From Cepaea nemoralis (Eukaryota > Mollusca > Gastropoda > Stylommatophora > Helicidae): DNA of 64,000 nt. The notes below the pieces were generated by a model. It saw only the letters and a list, made by a program, of their open reading frames with translations. It made no database searches and had not been told where the DNA came from. Numbering within the stretch: the first letter of the stretch is position 1; every line of letters begins with the position of its first letter. The DNA is taken from NCBI GenBank assembly GCA_014155875.1, contig JACEFZ010025834.1, positions 142,001 to 206,000 on the forward strand, read 5' to 3'. A program made the translations under genes and the position numbers. Of this stretch, positions 32,620-44,469 are shown in pieces.

Positions 32620-35452
32620 TAACTTTTAACTATGGCGGTAGCGAGTGTGACTGATAAGGCCAATTTGCGCTGTAAATGTCCGTTCACAGTGGGTGCATGT
32701 GAACACGTGGTCATTTCCACCATCATGCACCATCTTACGTCTCAAACGCTTGGTGTGTGACTTTTCTGCAATAATTTTCTCCTTTGACTTTATTCCATTT
32801 CTGATATTTGCCTCTCCATGCAACACGTTCAGCGGCGACTTGCTCCCAATGTGCATTATCAATGCCTGTATCAATCATGTCCCGCTTACACACATCTTTG
32901 TATCGTAGTAGAGGCCGACCCTGAGATCTCTTACCCATCTGTAATTCACCAAAAAAGATATCCTTTGGTATTCTACCATCATCCATCCTCCTAAGATGTC
33001 CTATCCATCTAAGTCTACGAAGACTGAGCATGGAATAAACTGTCACACAACCTGATCTTTCCAATACTTCAGTATTTGTGATTTTGTCTTGCCACTTAAT
33101 ACCAAGAATTCTTCGCAGACACCGCATATGAAAGCTGTTTAAGTTGTTCTCTTGGTGTGAGTAAGTTGTCCAGGTTTCACTGCCATAGAGAAGAGTACTA
33201 AGGACACAGGCTTGATAGACAAGGACTTTTGTTTTGGTAGTAAGCTTCCTGTTCCCCCAGACTCTTTTTCTTAACCTGTTCATTGTTGTTGCTGCCTTAC
33301 CAATCCGGATGTTGATTTCCTGATCTAGGGATAATTTGCTATTTACCACTGATCCTAGATATGTAAAATGGTCTACTATCTCTAGTTCGGCGTCGTCAAT
33401 AAAGATTGATGGTACCCCATGTGCACCTTGTGACATAATCTGTGTCTTCTTTTTGCTAATTGTTAAACCAAATTCAGAACAAGCATTGGAGAATGCAGAT
33501 AGTAGACATTGCAATTCTTCCTCAGAGTGGGTCGTAACTGCAGCATCATCTGCAAAAAGCAACTCTCTGATCAGTACCCTCCTAATTTTGGTCTTAGCCT
33601 TCAATCTCTGAGCATTGTAGAGGCCGCCATCTGAGCGTGAGTGAATGTATATACCACCATCCTGATCACGAAATGCATATTTCAGTAGAAGTGAAAAGTA
33701 TATTCCAAAGAGGGTGGGAGCTAGTACACAACCTTGCTTAACTCCACTCTTGATTTCAAATTCTTCAGAAGTTGCACCATCAAACTTGATTATACCCTTC
33801 ATGCCTGTGTGGAACGATTCCACAATGGACAGAAGAGTTGGCGGGCAGCCAATCTTCTTTAGTGCCTTGAACAGACCCTCACGACTGACCAAATCAAATG
33901 CCTTTGTGAGGTCGATGAAGGCAATAAACAGTGGTTGATTCTGTTCACGGCATTTTTCTTGCATTTGTCGCAATGAGAATATCATATCAGTGGTAGACCG
34001 GTTCTGTCGAAAGCCACACTGTGATTCGGGGTAGACTTGATCTCCTAGGACTTGAAGTCTGCGCAGAACAATTCTGGCAAATACTTTTCCAACAATACAC
34101 AGAAGTGAGATACCCCTATAGTTGTTGCAGTCGCTCCGATCGCCCTTGTTCTTGTACAGTGTTATGATGCTTGAATCTTTGAAATCCTGTGGGACTTGTC
34201 CTTCACGCCAGCATAGCTCTATTAGCTGGTGGATCTGTAGAGCAAGTGTGTCTTGCCCACTCCTGATAACCTCTATTGGAATCCCATCCTTACCTGGAGC
34301 CTTGCCAGATGCAAGTTCATTTATAGCACACTTAACTTCTGTTATGGTGGGAAGTGTGTCCATGTGGTCAAGAGTTGGTAGGGCCTCTATGGCGTTGAGG
34401 GCATCATCCACTAGTTTGGTCTCACTTGAGTAAAGCTCCAAATAGTGCTCTACCCATCTGTCCATCTGCTGTTTCTTATCAGTGATGATTTCTCCAGTCA
34501 AGGTTTTCAATGGTGCACTTCTTTTGATCACTGGACCACAGGCTTTCTTTATTCCTTCATACATGCTTCTTATGTCTCCCTTATCACTTGCGATTTGAAT
34601 GGACTCACATAACTTGATCCAATAATCATTTGCACACTGCCTGGCAGCCTTTTGCACATCCTTCCTAGCTTGCCTAAGCTCACTCAGAGTGTTATGCGTT
34701 GGTCTTTCCTTGTTTCTTAAGAGAGCTTTCTTCTTCTTATCAATCAAGGGCTGCAGAGTCTCGCTGTTGGCCGCAAACCAGTCCTTCCTCTTATGATCTA
34801 CAGTGCCGTAAACCCCTACGGCAGTTTTATAAAGAGTTTCCTTAATTTGACCCTACTTTTCATTTACTGTACAATTTTCTGGTGTATCAGTGAAAGCGTC
34901 TTCAAGTTGCTGTTGAAACTGAAAGCACTTTTCAGGATCATGAGTGTTAATAATATTAATCCTGAGGCTAGATTTGTGTTTAGCTGTGTAGATTCTCTTT
35001 GGTCTCAGTCTAACCCTTGCAACAACCAAAGAATGATCTGTATCACAGTCAGCACTGTGGTAACTACGAGTCAATGATATATGGTTCAGATGTTGTCTCC
35101 GTGTGATGATGAAGTCCAGCTGGTGCCAATGGCCAGATCTTGGATGTTTCCATGTGACCTTATGCATCTCTTTTGTTTTAAAAAAAGAGTTTGTAATACA
35201 TAGGTCATTACTGGTGCAATGCTCCAGCAGCCTTTGCCCATTTTCATTCATGCGACCGATGTTGTATTTTCCAAGGCACACTGGCCATGAACTCGAGTCC
35301 TTGCCCACACGAGCATTGAAATCACCGAGCATATAAATGTAGTCAGATTTTGGAACTGCCTTGATCACGGAGTCTAACTCCTCATAGAACGAATCCTTCA
35401 TATCATCAGAGGAAACGAGTGTCGGTGCATATGCAGTCTCTCCATAGCACAA
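32620..35452 (-). pseudogene. Nearly intact LINE endonuclease-reverse transcriptase with one in-frame TAG
   Basis: The minus-strand frame runs from 35452 to 32735. It is broken only by TAG at 34855-34853: 199 codons, the stop, 35 more codons, then 670 codons in the same frame. The first part is the C-terminal half of an AP-type endonuclease ('YMLGDFNARVGKDSSSW', 'QLDFIITRR', 'DTDHSLVVAR'). The RT shows 'SGKAPGKDGIPIEVI', 'YRGISLLCIVGKVFARIV', 'FIAFIDLTKAFDLVSREG', 'SGVKQGCVLAPTLFGIYF' and the catalytic 'LLFADDAAV'. After the thumb ('ACVLSTLLYGSETWTTY') comes a basic tail. In the next frame (32874-32626) follows 'FTCTHCERTFTAQIGLISHT', a C2H2-like finger known from the C-termini of several LINE groups. 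The endonuclease N-terminus is missing, so it is not autonomous. Confidence 0.88.
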
Positions 35453-35890
35453 AGCCTGGGCTAAAATATAGAGATCATGTGTTGCCCATGCAGCATGATC
35501 CCTCTCTCGGCCTGCCTAGTTTACTCCAGAGGAAAGGTAACACCCCTACATCTGGAACAAGACAAGCTGCAGAAGCTGCCGGATCAGCAAAGCAATGCTC
35601 TAACTGTCCGCCTGTCGGAGCTTCGATCCTAGACCAGTCGCCAACCAAGGCTTAGGGCCTGGTCTGCCCTGCCATGACATTTTGTCTTTAGCTTGCATTT
35701 CCTTGCACCAGGGTAAGGCTTGTACCCTCCCAATTGCGCTCTTCGGCCCGAAGCCGTTGGCACAATGTGGGGTGTCGGGTTTGGTAAGCGCCGCCCAACG
35801 TTCAGCGCTAACAGAAAGCAGGTAGTACCGTCTACTGTTATACGGTAGCTCAGTCATATCTGACTAAGACCTGACACTGACCTGACCTAA
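35453..35890 (-). mobile_element. Probable 5' region of the same LINE
   Basis: Upstream of the endonuclease fragment the minus strand carries an 85-codon frame (35857-35600) with 'CANGFGPKSAIGRVQALPWC' and 'MSWQGRPGPKPWLATG', G+C-rich compared with the surroundings. Near 35860-35900 are short 'gacctaagacctgacactg' repeats. Position and composition suggest the LINE's 5' end, joined to the endonuclease with an internal deletion. This is inference. Confidence 0.45.
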
Positions 35891-35939
35891 GACCTGACAC
35901 TGTAGCATACATACATGTTTGAATAATCATACTTGATTC

Positions 35940-36190
35940 TTTCCATTGGCTCAGGGGAGAGTACAGTTGCTAGCTCACTTGCCTGTTGATTCGGTGGTCA
36001 TGTGTTCATATCTCCATTAAGGCATTTTTACAAATGGATGTGCTTTCTAATGAACCGAGCCTAAAATGGGCACCAACCTTGACAGTACAGGCAGCTGGTG
36101 TGATTTTGACCACATCAGCAATCCAGTGCCGATTAGCCTACGCAAGTATGGGGTTAACACCATATGTCCAATATACTTCAAAGCATATCA
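35940..36190 (+). repeat. tRNA-derived SINE, plus-strand copy
   Basis: A tRNA-like head ('agttgctagctcacttgcc', then 'gtgttcatatctcc') is followed by the body 'gagcctaaaatgggcacc', 'gtgattttgaccacatcagc' and 'accatatgtccaatatac'. This is the same order as in the minus-strand copy at 4140-4390. Borders are approximate. Confidence 0.65.
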
Positions 36191-36840
36191 AAGCTCTTGT
36201 GTCAGGCAAAAGTGTTTTTATTTTCAATACGTCAATTTGCAACTCAAGGGGACAATTCACAAACAAATTAATATCTCTGCTTATATTTGGTGTAGAGACT
36301 TGAATGACGTACTGTTCGATTCCAATTTGTTGCCTCTCTGTATCTTATTTTGTTTTTAAATGTTCAGAGGAAAATTTCTTCAGACTAGCAGCAGGAATGC
36401 TGAAAATATGCCTGATATGTAATGCATAGCAGTTTTTTTATTAGATGTTTTCATAACATTTAAAAAAAATGCTGGATAGAGTTGAAAATGAAGTCGCCAA
36501 GGCCTAAAGGATAAGATCACTGTAGCTTTCAAACTTCCAGCATGTTCATGGCAGGGTAGAGGTTCAATCCCTAGACCGTTATATTGTTGGACTTCAATGA
36601 TGGCCTTGATTCCTTGTTCAGAAAGCAGTAGCAAACTATTGAGTCTAAAATTACCTAGAAGATCAACCTGGGTTGGAGTTGACTGCAGCACCCTGCAAAG
36701 GATATGCAACATTAAAACAAAAGAGAGTTGAAAATGAAATTGAATGGTATGTCATTAAAATGTGTCAGTAGGTTATAAATGGCAGTATTAGTTATTTTTT
36801 TTTATTATAAATATTTTGTCAATCTTGAGTAAAATTCTTT
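36191..36840. other. Anonymous sequence, no gene seen
   Basis: A B-box-like 'gaggttcaatccctag' occurs near 36560 and may mark another SINE. No supported coding region. Confidence 0.35.
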
Positions 36841-36841
36841 A

Positions 36842-38335
36842 ACATCAGTTAGTGATGGCATTGAACAAATCACCAGAACAAGATGAAATACCAAATGAAC
36901 TAATTAAAGCAGCAATAGAAGTAGGAACAGCATGGCTACATAGACTATTCAACCATGTTTGGGTAGAACTACAGACACCATGAGACTGGGGAAACACCAT
37001 AATTGTACCCAATTTGGAAAAACGAAGGCAACAAAAGAGACTGCACACAATACAGAGGCATTTCACTGTTAAGTCATACTGGGAAATTAGTTTGTAAAAT
37101 ACTTGAGAATAGATTACGAACTATTATAGAACCCCAGCTAAGTGAAACACAACTTGGACTTAGGAAAAACAAAGGATGCACAGATGCCATGTTTGCTCTT
37201 AGACAACTTATAGAAAAATAAATCGAATTCAATGAAACACTCTACTTAGCCTTTGTCGACCAAGAAAAGGCATTTGATAGAGTAGATAGAAACAAGCTGT
37301 GGGAAATTCTTAAACAATATGGAGTGATTACGCATCTAACAAACTTATGTAAAAGCTTATATAACAACAGTGAATGCATAGTGAGAGCAACTGGAAGACA
37401 CTCAGAACCCTACACAATAAGATCCGGAGTACGACAAGGTTGTGTCCTGTCCCCTCTCTTGTTTATAACATATATAGACAACATATGTAAAGAAACCAGC
37501 CAAACAGAGACCGCAAGAACACCACATGACGAGAACACAGAACAACCATCTGTCAATCTAACCATTAGAGAACTCCTGTTTGCAGGCCACCAAGCACTAA
37601 TAGCAAAATCAGAAGCTGAATTACAAGACCACATGAATAGTCTAAACAAAATGTGTAGGGAACATGACATGAAAATTAGCACAAGTAAAACAGAGGTATA
37701 GACTATAACTAAAGAAGAAAAAGCAACAACAATTCACCTAAACGAACATCCCTTGAAACAAGTAAAGAGTTTCAAGTACCTAGGAAGTATAATATCATCA
37801 AATGGCAAATCAGAAGACGAGATCGAAAATAGATGCAATAAGGCAAACCAACTCATTGGACAAATGGCACCAATACTAAAGAACAAACATATATCAATAA
37901 CTACTAAGAAAGCACTTTACAACACAATCTTCCTACCAACTCTATGTTACCAATGCCAAACCTGGACAATGACAGAAAAATATAAAAGAAAAATCACAAC
38001 AACAGAAATGAGATTCCTGAGAAGAATACTCATGTATCAAGAAGAGATAAGATCAGAAATGAAGAAATCTGGACTAAAGTGGGGGTTATAGAAGCACTAG
38101 ATTTTATTAGAAGGCAGCAAGTCAAATGGTTTGGCCTTGCAAGTAGGTTACCAACTAACAGTATACCACAACAAGCAATGATGTACAGACCAGAGGGAAG
38201 CAGAGGAAGAGGCCGACCATGTAAACGATGGACGCAGGGAATAACAGAGTCCATGGGAATATTGATACATGAAGCCCATAAGAGGGCACACTCCCGCAAG
38301 GTACAAGAGGAGCATGATGAGATGAGATGAGTGAT
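36842..38335 (+). pseudogene. LINE reverse transcriptase, catalytic site destroyed
   Basis: Plus-strand frames read 'MALNKSPEQDEIPNELIKAA' (fingers), 'YRGISLLSHTGKLVCKILEN', 'LAFVDQEKAFDRVDRNKLWE' (first catalytic Asp) and 'SGVRQGCVLSPLLFITYIDN'. Then, where FADD is expected, comes 'LLFAGHQALIAKSEAE', so both catalytic Asps are lost. The thumb continues with 'FKYLGSIISSNGKSEDEI' and 'IFLPTLCYQCQTWT'. The C-terminal basic segment ('RPEGSRGRGRPCKRWTQG') is in another frame near 38190-38240. Stops at 37219 and 37699 add to the damage. Confidence 0.85.
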
Positions 38336-38449
38336 GGCATTAAATATCCTACTTGGCAAGTCTCACAGATTAAAAAAAAATATCTTTAGTGCCTTGACTG
38401 AAAACATACACAGTGTGCAACATGATTAAGGTAGTCAAGGTGCGTGGTC

Positions 38450-39734
38450 ACTATATTCTGCTTCTTCTTTTGGTCACTTAAATTTGTCTATAACTGCAAT
38501 GTTGTCTCTTGTATGAATTTAACTGTCTTTTGAGGTTCCCTCAGTGGTCCGTAGAGTTTATTGTCCACTGTTGTTTCTCTAGGCCTAGATATGTTTTATT
38601 TTGGGCATTCATGGAGTATGTGATCTATTGTCTGCGGCGCTAGTCCACACGTGCACATGGCTGATTCACCAATCTTGAATGTTTATCAATTTGGTTGCAT
38701 AATCTATTGTGTCTTGTTTTGAGGTGCAGAATAATGATTTGTTTTGGTCTGTTCATAACGTGGTAGTTGTCTTGAGCAGGTTTTGGTGGATTTCTGACTG
38801 ATTTGATCATTATTTTGTTTTGGTGGTATGTAATGGACACATCAGGTTCTTCTATTGCTCCTTCCTTAGCTAATCGATCAGCTCTGTCGTTTCTGGGTAC
38901 TCCATAGTGGGATGGTATCCACTGTATGGTGACCTTACGATGGCTACCAAGTTCAGACAGTAGTGTCCATAGTACTGGCAATTTCCTAGACAGGAGCGCC
39001 TGAAGTACTTATTTTGCATCTGCCAACAGCACCACAGGTTGTGTACCATGGATATATTTAGTAATTTCTCTGTTGCTATCTTGATTGCCTGGAATTCTGC
39101 ATCATAGCTATAGCAGTACTTTCCTCTTAGTACTCTGGCCGTGTCCCAGGTATTATATGGGTATTCTATGTACACTCCGCTCCTCCATTTCGAACAGCAT
39201 TTTGTGCTGACCCATCTGTGTAGACTCGGATCCAGAGGTCCTGTGGGTATTCTTCATCAAGGAAGCTGAGAGTGGCTGTTCTGCATTGTTTACTGTTCTA
39301 TTCTTCCTTGTCAAATATTCTTCTCACTTTTGTCTGGATTTGTAGTGATAGTCTATGTTCCTCTTTCCATGGGATTTGTTCTGGAATAGTTTTCAGAGGG
39401 ATATTATCTATGGGCAGATAGGTGGTTTCTCTGCAGAGTCATTTGGCCTGGTCTATAAAACTGCTTCTTTTCTTCATATGGTGGCCTGGCATGCTGAGGA
39501 GCTTTCCTGCTTGTATTAGCATTTTCATATCTCTGTGCTCTCTTGGTGCTTGTGTCCTCCCCATCTTTTCCATCTCCACTATAGGGATTGATCTCATGAC
39601 TCCTGTGGTGTGACTAAATGCTTGATTTTGCACCTTGTCCAGCTCTTGTGTGTTTTTTTTTAATGGTGAACACCACACAGTTGACCCTTATTCCAGGTGT
39701 GGTAGTATGCTCTTTTGATAAACTTTATTAAGTA
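38450..39734 (-). pseudogene. RNase H LINE, 3' portion
   Basis: The minus strand from the Helitron border reads 'LNKVYQKSILPHLE', a stop, then 'GSTVWCSPLKKNTQELDKVQ' (RT thumb). Below it come RNase H pieces, including 'VTIQWIPSHYGVPRNDRADR' and 'IIILHLKTRHNRLCNQ', and a 3' end near 38450 like that of the LINE at 28865-29352. Several frameshifts. The 5' portion is at 40967-42745, beyond the Helitron. Confidence 0.85.
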
Positions 39735-39740
39735 CTAGCT

Positions 39741-40335
39741 GACCCGGCCCGGCTTCGCCCAGCCCCTGGCGGGGATCTATCTATCTCTCTGTCTGTCTGC
39801 CTGTCTGTCTGTCTGTCTGTCTGACCCGGCTTCGCCCAGCTCCTGGTGGGGAGCATCTAATTTAATTCATATAAATAGTTATATAAGCTCCCGTTCCCGA
39901 CTGTCTGTCTGTCTGTCTGTCTGTCTATCTGTCTGTCTGTCTGACCCAGCCTGGCTTCACCCAGTCCCTGGTGGCGAGCATCTAATTTAATTCATATAAG
40001 TAGTCATATAAGCTCCCGTTCCCGACTATCTGTCTGTCTGTCTATCTGTCTGTCCGACCCGGCCCGATTTCGCCCAGGCCCTGGTGGGGAGCATCTAATT
40101 TAATTCGTATAAGTAGTCATAAGCTTCCGTTCCCGACTATCTGTCTGTCTGTCTGTCTGCCTGACCCAGCCCGGCTTCGCCCAGCCTCTGGTGAGGAGCA
40201 TCTAATTTAATTCATATAAGTAGAAATATAAGCTCCCGTTCCCGACTATTTGTCTGTCTGTCTGTCTATCTATCTATCTGACCTGGCGCGGCTTCGCCCA
40301 GCTCCTGGCGGGGAGCGTCTCATTAAATTCATATA
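39741..40335 (-). repeat. Six tandem copies of the Helitron end with (GTCT)n spacers
   Basis: Copies begin at 39741, 39823, 39943, 40056, 40163 and 40280 with 'gacccggcccggcttcgccc' or a variant. Most continue 'ctggtggggagcatctaatt' and 'aagctcccgttcccgact', then a (GTCT)n or (ATCT)n run of varying length. Spacing is 82 to 120 bp. The GC-rich start can form a short hairpin with stem GGCT/AGCC. Confidence 0.9.
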
Positions 40336-40693
40336 ACAAAAAAAAATTAACTTAAGAATGTCCTTCCACACACCATCCATTATTTTTAATGAAAACTGTT
40401 TTTAATCACCTACATGACTGTAGATAACTTCTTTAAACATAAAAAGATGAGTTAGAAAATTTTCACTATTTAAATAGGTGCATTATTTTTATGAGAACTT
40501 TGAAAATGCCTTAAAGATTATATCATTATTTATTATAACGCATATGCCTGTAAATAACTGTAGACAAAGAGTTTATAAACCTTTGAAAACAATGCAACAA
40601 TCTATATATAAAATATATAGCAATGCTATTAAAAATTATGACCCTTGAAATAACTTTTCTTAAGTTAAATCCCCTCGCTATGTAAATGATAAT

Positions 40694-40775
40694 TCTTCTT
40701 CTTCTTCTTCTTCAGCTTTCCGAGCCATTGAGGTTCTTTGCTGCAAATACAATCCATCTCCATTCGTCTCTCTGG
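40694..40775 (-). mobile_element. 82-bp LINE tail nested in the Helitron
   Basis: Flanked by TATGTAAATGATAAT (40679-40693) and TATATAAATGATAAT (40776-40790), 14/15 identical. The minus strand ends in (GAA)n, and its upstream bases read a short LINE-like C-terminal phrase ('DEWRWIVFAAKNLNG'). An extremely 5'-truncated LINE insertion. Confidence 0.75.
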
Positions 40776-40966
40776 TATATAAATGATAATGTAAATTAAA
40801 ATATTAAATTTTAGTAAGTAAATAGCTGATTGTACACTAACAAACTATGACAGTTCGCTGCACGGGAATGAAAAGAAAACATGTAGAAAATTTCATCTCA
40901 ATCGGATGGAAAGTTATCGAACGCATCAAATACATCCCTACATACATTGTCTTTTATATATATAGA

Positions 40967-42745
40967 TTTTCCCACTGTCTCCCCATGTGGTTCCACTTAG
41001 TTTTCTCAGGATGGCTATTTTCCTTCTGGCGTTTGCTACTGCTCTATTGATGTGCTTTCTCTATGTCAACCTGTTATCAAATGGTGTCAAGGTATATTGG
41101 TTCTTTATCTTCTCTTAGGCTTATTCCATTTATCTGAATTATGCCTGTGTTTTGTTTTGAAGAGAGGGTAAATAGAGTGGTGCTGCACTTGTCAGTGTTT
41201 TTGCTCTCACACCATCTATTTGCCCATGCAACTAATGCATCTACAGATTTTTGTAGCAATCTAGTGGCCACTGATGCATGTTCATGTGTGCTCCAAGAAC
41301 CATGTCATCGGCATACATTGCCGCTTTAATTCCATGTGGTAGATTAGCAACGAGATCATTGATGAAGATTAAAAAAAGTGTGGGGGACAAGACTCCGCCC
41401 TGGGGAACCTGTGATGCAGTAGTACTTTCTTGCTCTTGAGTCCGTCTATCTGTACTCAGGCTCTTATGTTGGTTGTGCAAGTATGCTTTCTCCCATTTGT
41501 GCATTCTTCCATTGACTTTATAGTTTCTCAGTTGCTTCATCAGACCTTCTTTCCAGACTTTGTTACAGGCTTTCTGTAGATCTATCCATGCTACAAGCAC
41601 CAGTTTGTTTTTTTAAAACTTGAAATGCAACCTCAATTTCTTGAGAGAAGTAGGTTGTCTGATCTTCCGTAGAGTAGCACTGTCTAAAGCCAGCCTGCTG
41701 TGGCACAAGGATGTTTTCACTTTTCAATGTACCATTGTAGTCTGTGATTGATGATGCGCTCCATTGTTTTGTAGAGACAGCTGGTGAGGCTAATTGGTCT
41801 GTAGCTTGAGGCACTGGAACTGTCTTTCCCTGATTTTAGGAGAGGTATCATGATTGCTTCTCTCCAGGCTTGTGGAACTCTGCCTAAGGTCCAGCTGTTA
41901 TTGAAGATCTGCAACAGCTTTGTTTTGGCCATTGCTCCTAGTTCTTGATCATTTCATTGGAGATACAATCGGCTCCTGGTGACTTTCTTATTTTCAGTTT
42001 TGATATTAGTTTGCTGATTGTGATAGGGCCTCCAGCGCCTCATGTACTATTTCATTCTGTCCTGTATGTTGCCATTTCTCTTTAATATCTTGTTGTTTCT
42101 CTGGAATAATGTCAATGTTGTTATCTTGTGCAAAAGATTCCGCAAACTGGTCAGCTGCTTGCTTTCACGTTAAGATGTTTCCGTCTTTATGTAGTGCAAG
42201 CTTTGTGTTTCTCTCTTTGCCTTCATCGTTAAGTTGTTTTATTAGTTTCCACAACTTTCTTGAGTCTCTTTCAAAGTTCAGTGTCTCTGTTTTCTCCTGA
42301 GAGCTTTTCTGTCTAGCCTGCAGCTTGGCCCTTTGAAATTTGGCTTTTGCATTCTGGTATTTATTGTGGTGCTCTTGGCTGGGTTTGGCCCCTGCTTGCT
42401 TTCTACACACTTCCACATCATTATACGACTGTTCTAGTTCATTACTCCAGTACGGTTTATATTGTTTTCGAGCTTCTCTTGGTACTGTTTCTTGTGATGC
42501 CTGTAGTATTTATGCATTTCCCAAACTCTTCAACTGCTTTTTTAAAAATATCTGTGTTAAGATTTCTAACCAGTATGCTGGTGCGATGCTTGTACATTGC
42601 CCAGTCTGCTTTCTTGTAGTTCCACCTTGATAGGGTGCTGCTTTCACTTACAAGCTCATTTTCTACAGTTAGAAAGACTGGCCGATGGCCACCACCACTA
42701 AGTTGTTTCCCAACAGTTTGTGTGATGTTCCATTCCAGGTCTGAT
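40967..42745 (-). pseudogene. RNase H LINE, 5' portion: endonuclease end and RT
   Basis: The top of the minus strand (42735-42640) reads the end of an AP-type endonuclease ('GGHRPVFLTVENELV', where SDH is usual). Then come a linker ('KFQRAKLQARQKSSQEKTET') and RT blocks: 'QAWREAIMIPLLKSGKD', 'YRPISLTSCLYKTMERII', 'QQAGFRQCYSTEDQTTYF', 'VAWIDLQKACNKVWKEGLM', 'VPQGGVLSPTLFLIFINDLV' and the catalytic 'AAMYADDMVLG'. A thumb piece follows at 41271-41077. The frames change several times. It joins 38450-39734 across the Helitron. Confidence 0.87.
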
Positions 42746-44265
42746 GAATGAAAAAATCATTATTTGATTATGTATGATTTATTCATAAAGATAATCCACG
42801 TTCAGGAATTTGTATGCTTGCCAACATAGATGGTAATCCATAGGGATGCTGTAATTTCACAACCTCTTTTTTCACTGTATGTATTCAGTATTTATCAACT
42901 CATTGTTTATACTGTTTATTAGCACTATATACTACACGTACACCTGCCCCTGAAAGCAGTTCTGAATTATCATTCCCCAATGACTCACGCATTAAAAAAA
43001 ATAAAGCACGACCACAATGACCATAATTAGTGATGTTCAGTGTCGTTGTATTAGTGAAGTCGGGTGACACTGGCGTTTAGTAGTGGATGCATCTTCTAAT
43101 TCCTTACACTCCAGGTTCAGGTGAGAAAACTGGACAAATGTTTCTTGTAAGCTAATTGAAGAAATAGTCCCTGGATATTCACACACGCAAAAAGCAAGCT
43201 GTGGCTCATAAAAAAAGGTAGATTGGCTATCCCAGGAGTGTGAAAAAAGGAAATTAGATATTTAGAATAAGTTTTTGATGTAACAACTACACAAGGTAAG
43301 TTACCTCCTTTGAAGTTAATTTCAGCACTTCCACTATAACGTAAAGGATTTTATAAACACATAGGCTATACGTAAAACTATTTTCATAGTTAGGAATGAA
43401 CTATGAGTTAAATAAGCCACCACTATTTATTTTAGATCTTTCCACACAATGGATGGCATGAATAAATCAAACGTGTTGATGTACCGTTAATATGATGATG
43501 ATGATTATACTAGTTGATGTTTTGATATGCTAGTGATGTGCTGATGAAAGAATGAGGTATGATCATATGGCATGTATCTGATGTTACACAATTAAGGAAA
43601 ACAAGAGTACATACATTTTTAAATAATTGGATAAAGAAACCTCAAAGGGAGTGCTCAGCTTAAGTCGCTTAGCACATCCCTGCTTTCAGGTCTGACACTG
43701 TTGTGTTCTTGTACGAGAATCAGCCTCTCAGGTAGGTGAGTGGATTGTGACTGTTCATGGCTCATATAATGATCTGTAATGAGGCAAAATGAAGATGTGT
43801 AGTTTCTATTTGTCCTCTGTCTATCAGCATGCAGACATCATCATGCAGACGAGATGTACTGGTGACATAATTCTCTCCTCCCCAGTTGTTTCGCACCAAT
43901 TTTGGTAGACACTCGGAGTGTATTGGTCTGAATACTCAATATTACTTTGCAGTTTTCCAACAGACTTCGATCTAGCAAAGGTTTCTCCTGAGTGATGTGT
44001 CTCCTATGTGTGTCAGGCTTATGTAGACTAAGCACTTCTTTAGCTTGAATAATGTTGGATTTCTCCAAATTATCATATCCAACAATGAGAAAACAGTTTC
44101 ACAGTGATACAGCAAAGGCAAAAGTTGGAATAATTGGAGCAAGAAGTAACAGAAAATGAATGTAGGCTGTCAGAATAGAAGACACTAATGGTTAAAACAT
44201 AAAATTTTACCTGGGTTTAGCCTAGAATTCTGCCTCTAAACCATGTGATTGAAAGTCGGGCAAAA
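42746..44265. other. Anonymous sequence, no gene seen
   Basis: AT-rich, with scattered short frames and no recognised motif or repeat border. Confidence 0.4.
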
Positions 44266-44269
44266 TGAG

Positions 44270-44400
44270 ATTGTAGTATCCTGCCAGCTGGCTTCTCTGG
44301 TAGGCTAACTGCCTGCGTCTGAGCGCTGGTTGTTAGGCATACTATACCTGCACAAACTGAAATGGTGCTAGACCCATATTTTTATAGACCAATTTTTTGG
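44270..44400 (+). repeat. SINE fragment
   Basis: Contains 'tggtgctagacccatatttt' and 'tatagaccaat', as in the 4140-4390 family ('tggtgctagacgcc', 'tatagaccaat'), preceded by a tRNA-like 'ggtaggctaactgcctgcg'. Another partial copy is at 46510-46575. Confidence 0.5.
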
Positions 44401-44469
44401 TGTTATCTTCCCACGTGCATCGTTGTCTACCCCTTGATTATTTGCCTTTGAACCTTATCCTCCAGTATG

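Larger units (their letters stand above)
39735..40966 (-). mobile_element. Non-autonomous Helitron with multiplied 3' hairpin end
   Basis: On the minus strand the 1232-bp insert begins TCTATATATATAAAAG and ends GGGTCAGCTAG, i.e. 5'-TC ... CTAG-3' (CTRR). It lies between A (complement of 40967) and T (complement of 39734) with no target duplication, all as expected for Helitrons. Removing it restores the LINE frame exactly (Gly-Asp-Ser-Gly-Lys-Ile-Leu-Asn-Lys). The subterminal hairpin sequence around 'ggcttcgcccagc' is present six times (see the repeat entry). No Rep/helicase is encoded, so movement would need a helper. Confidence 0.85.
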
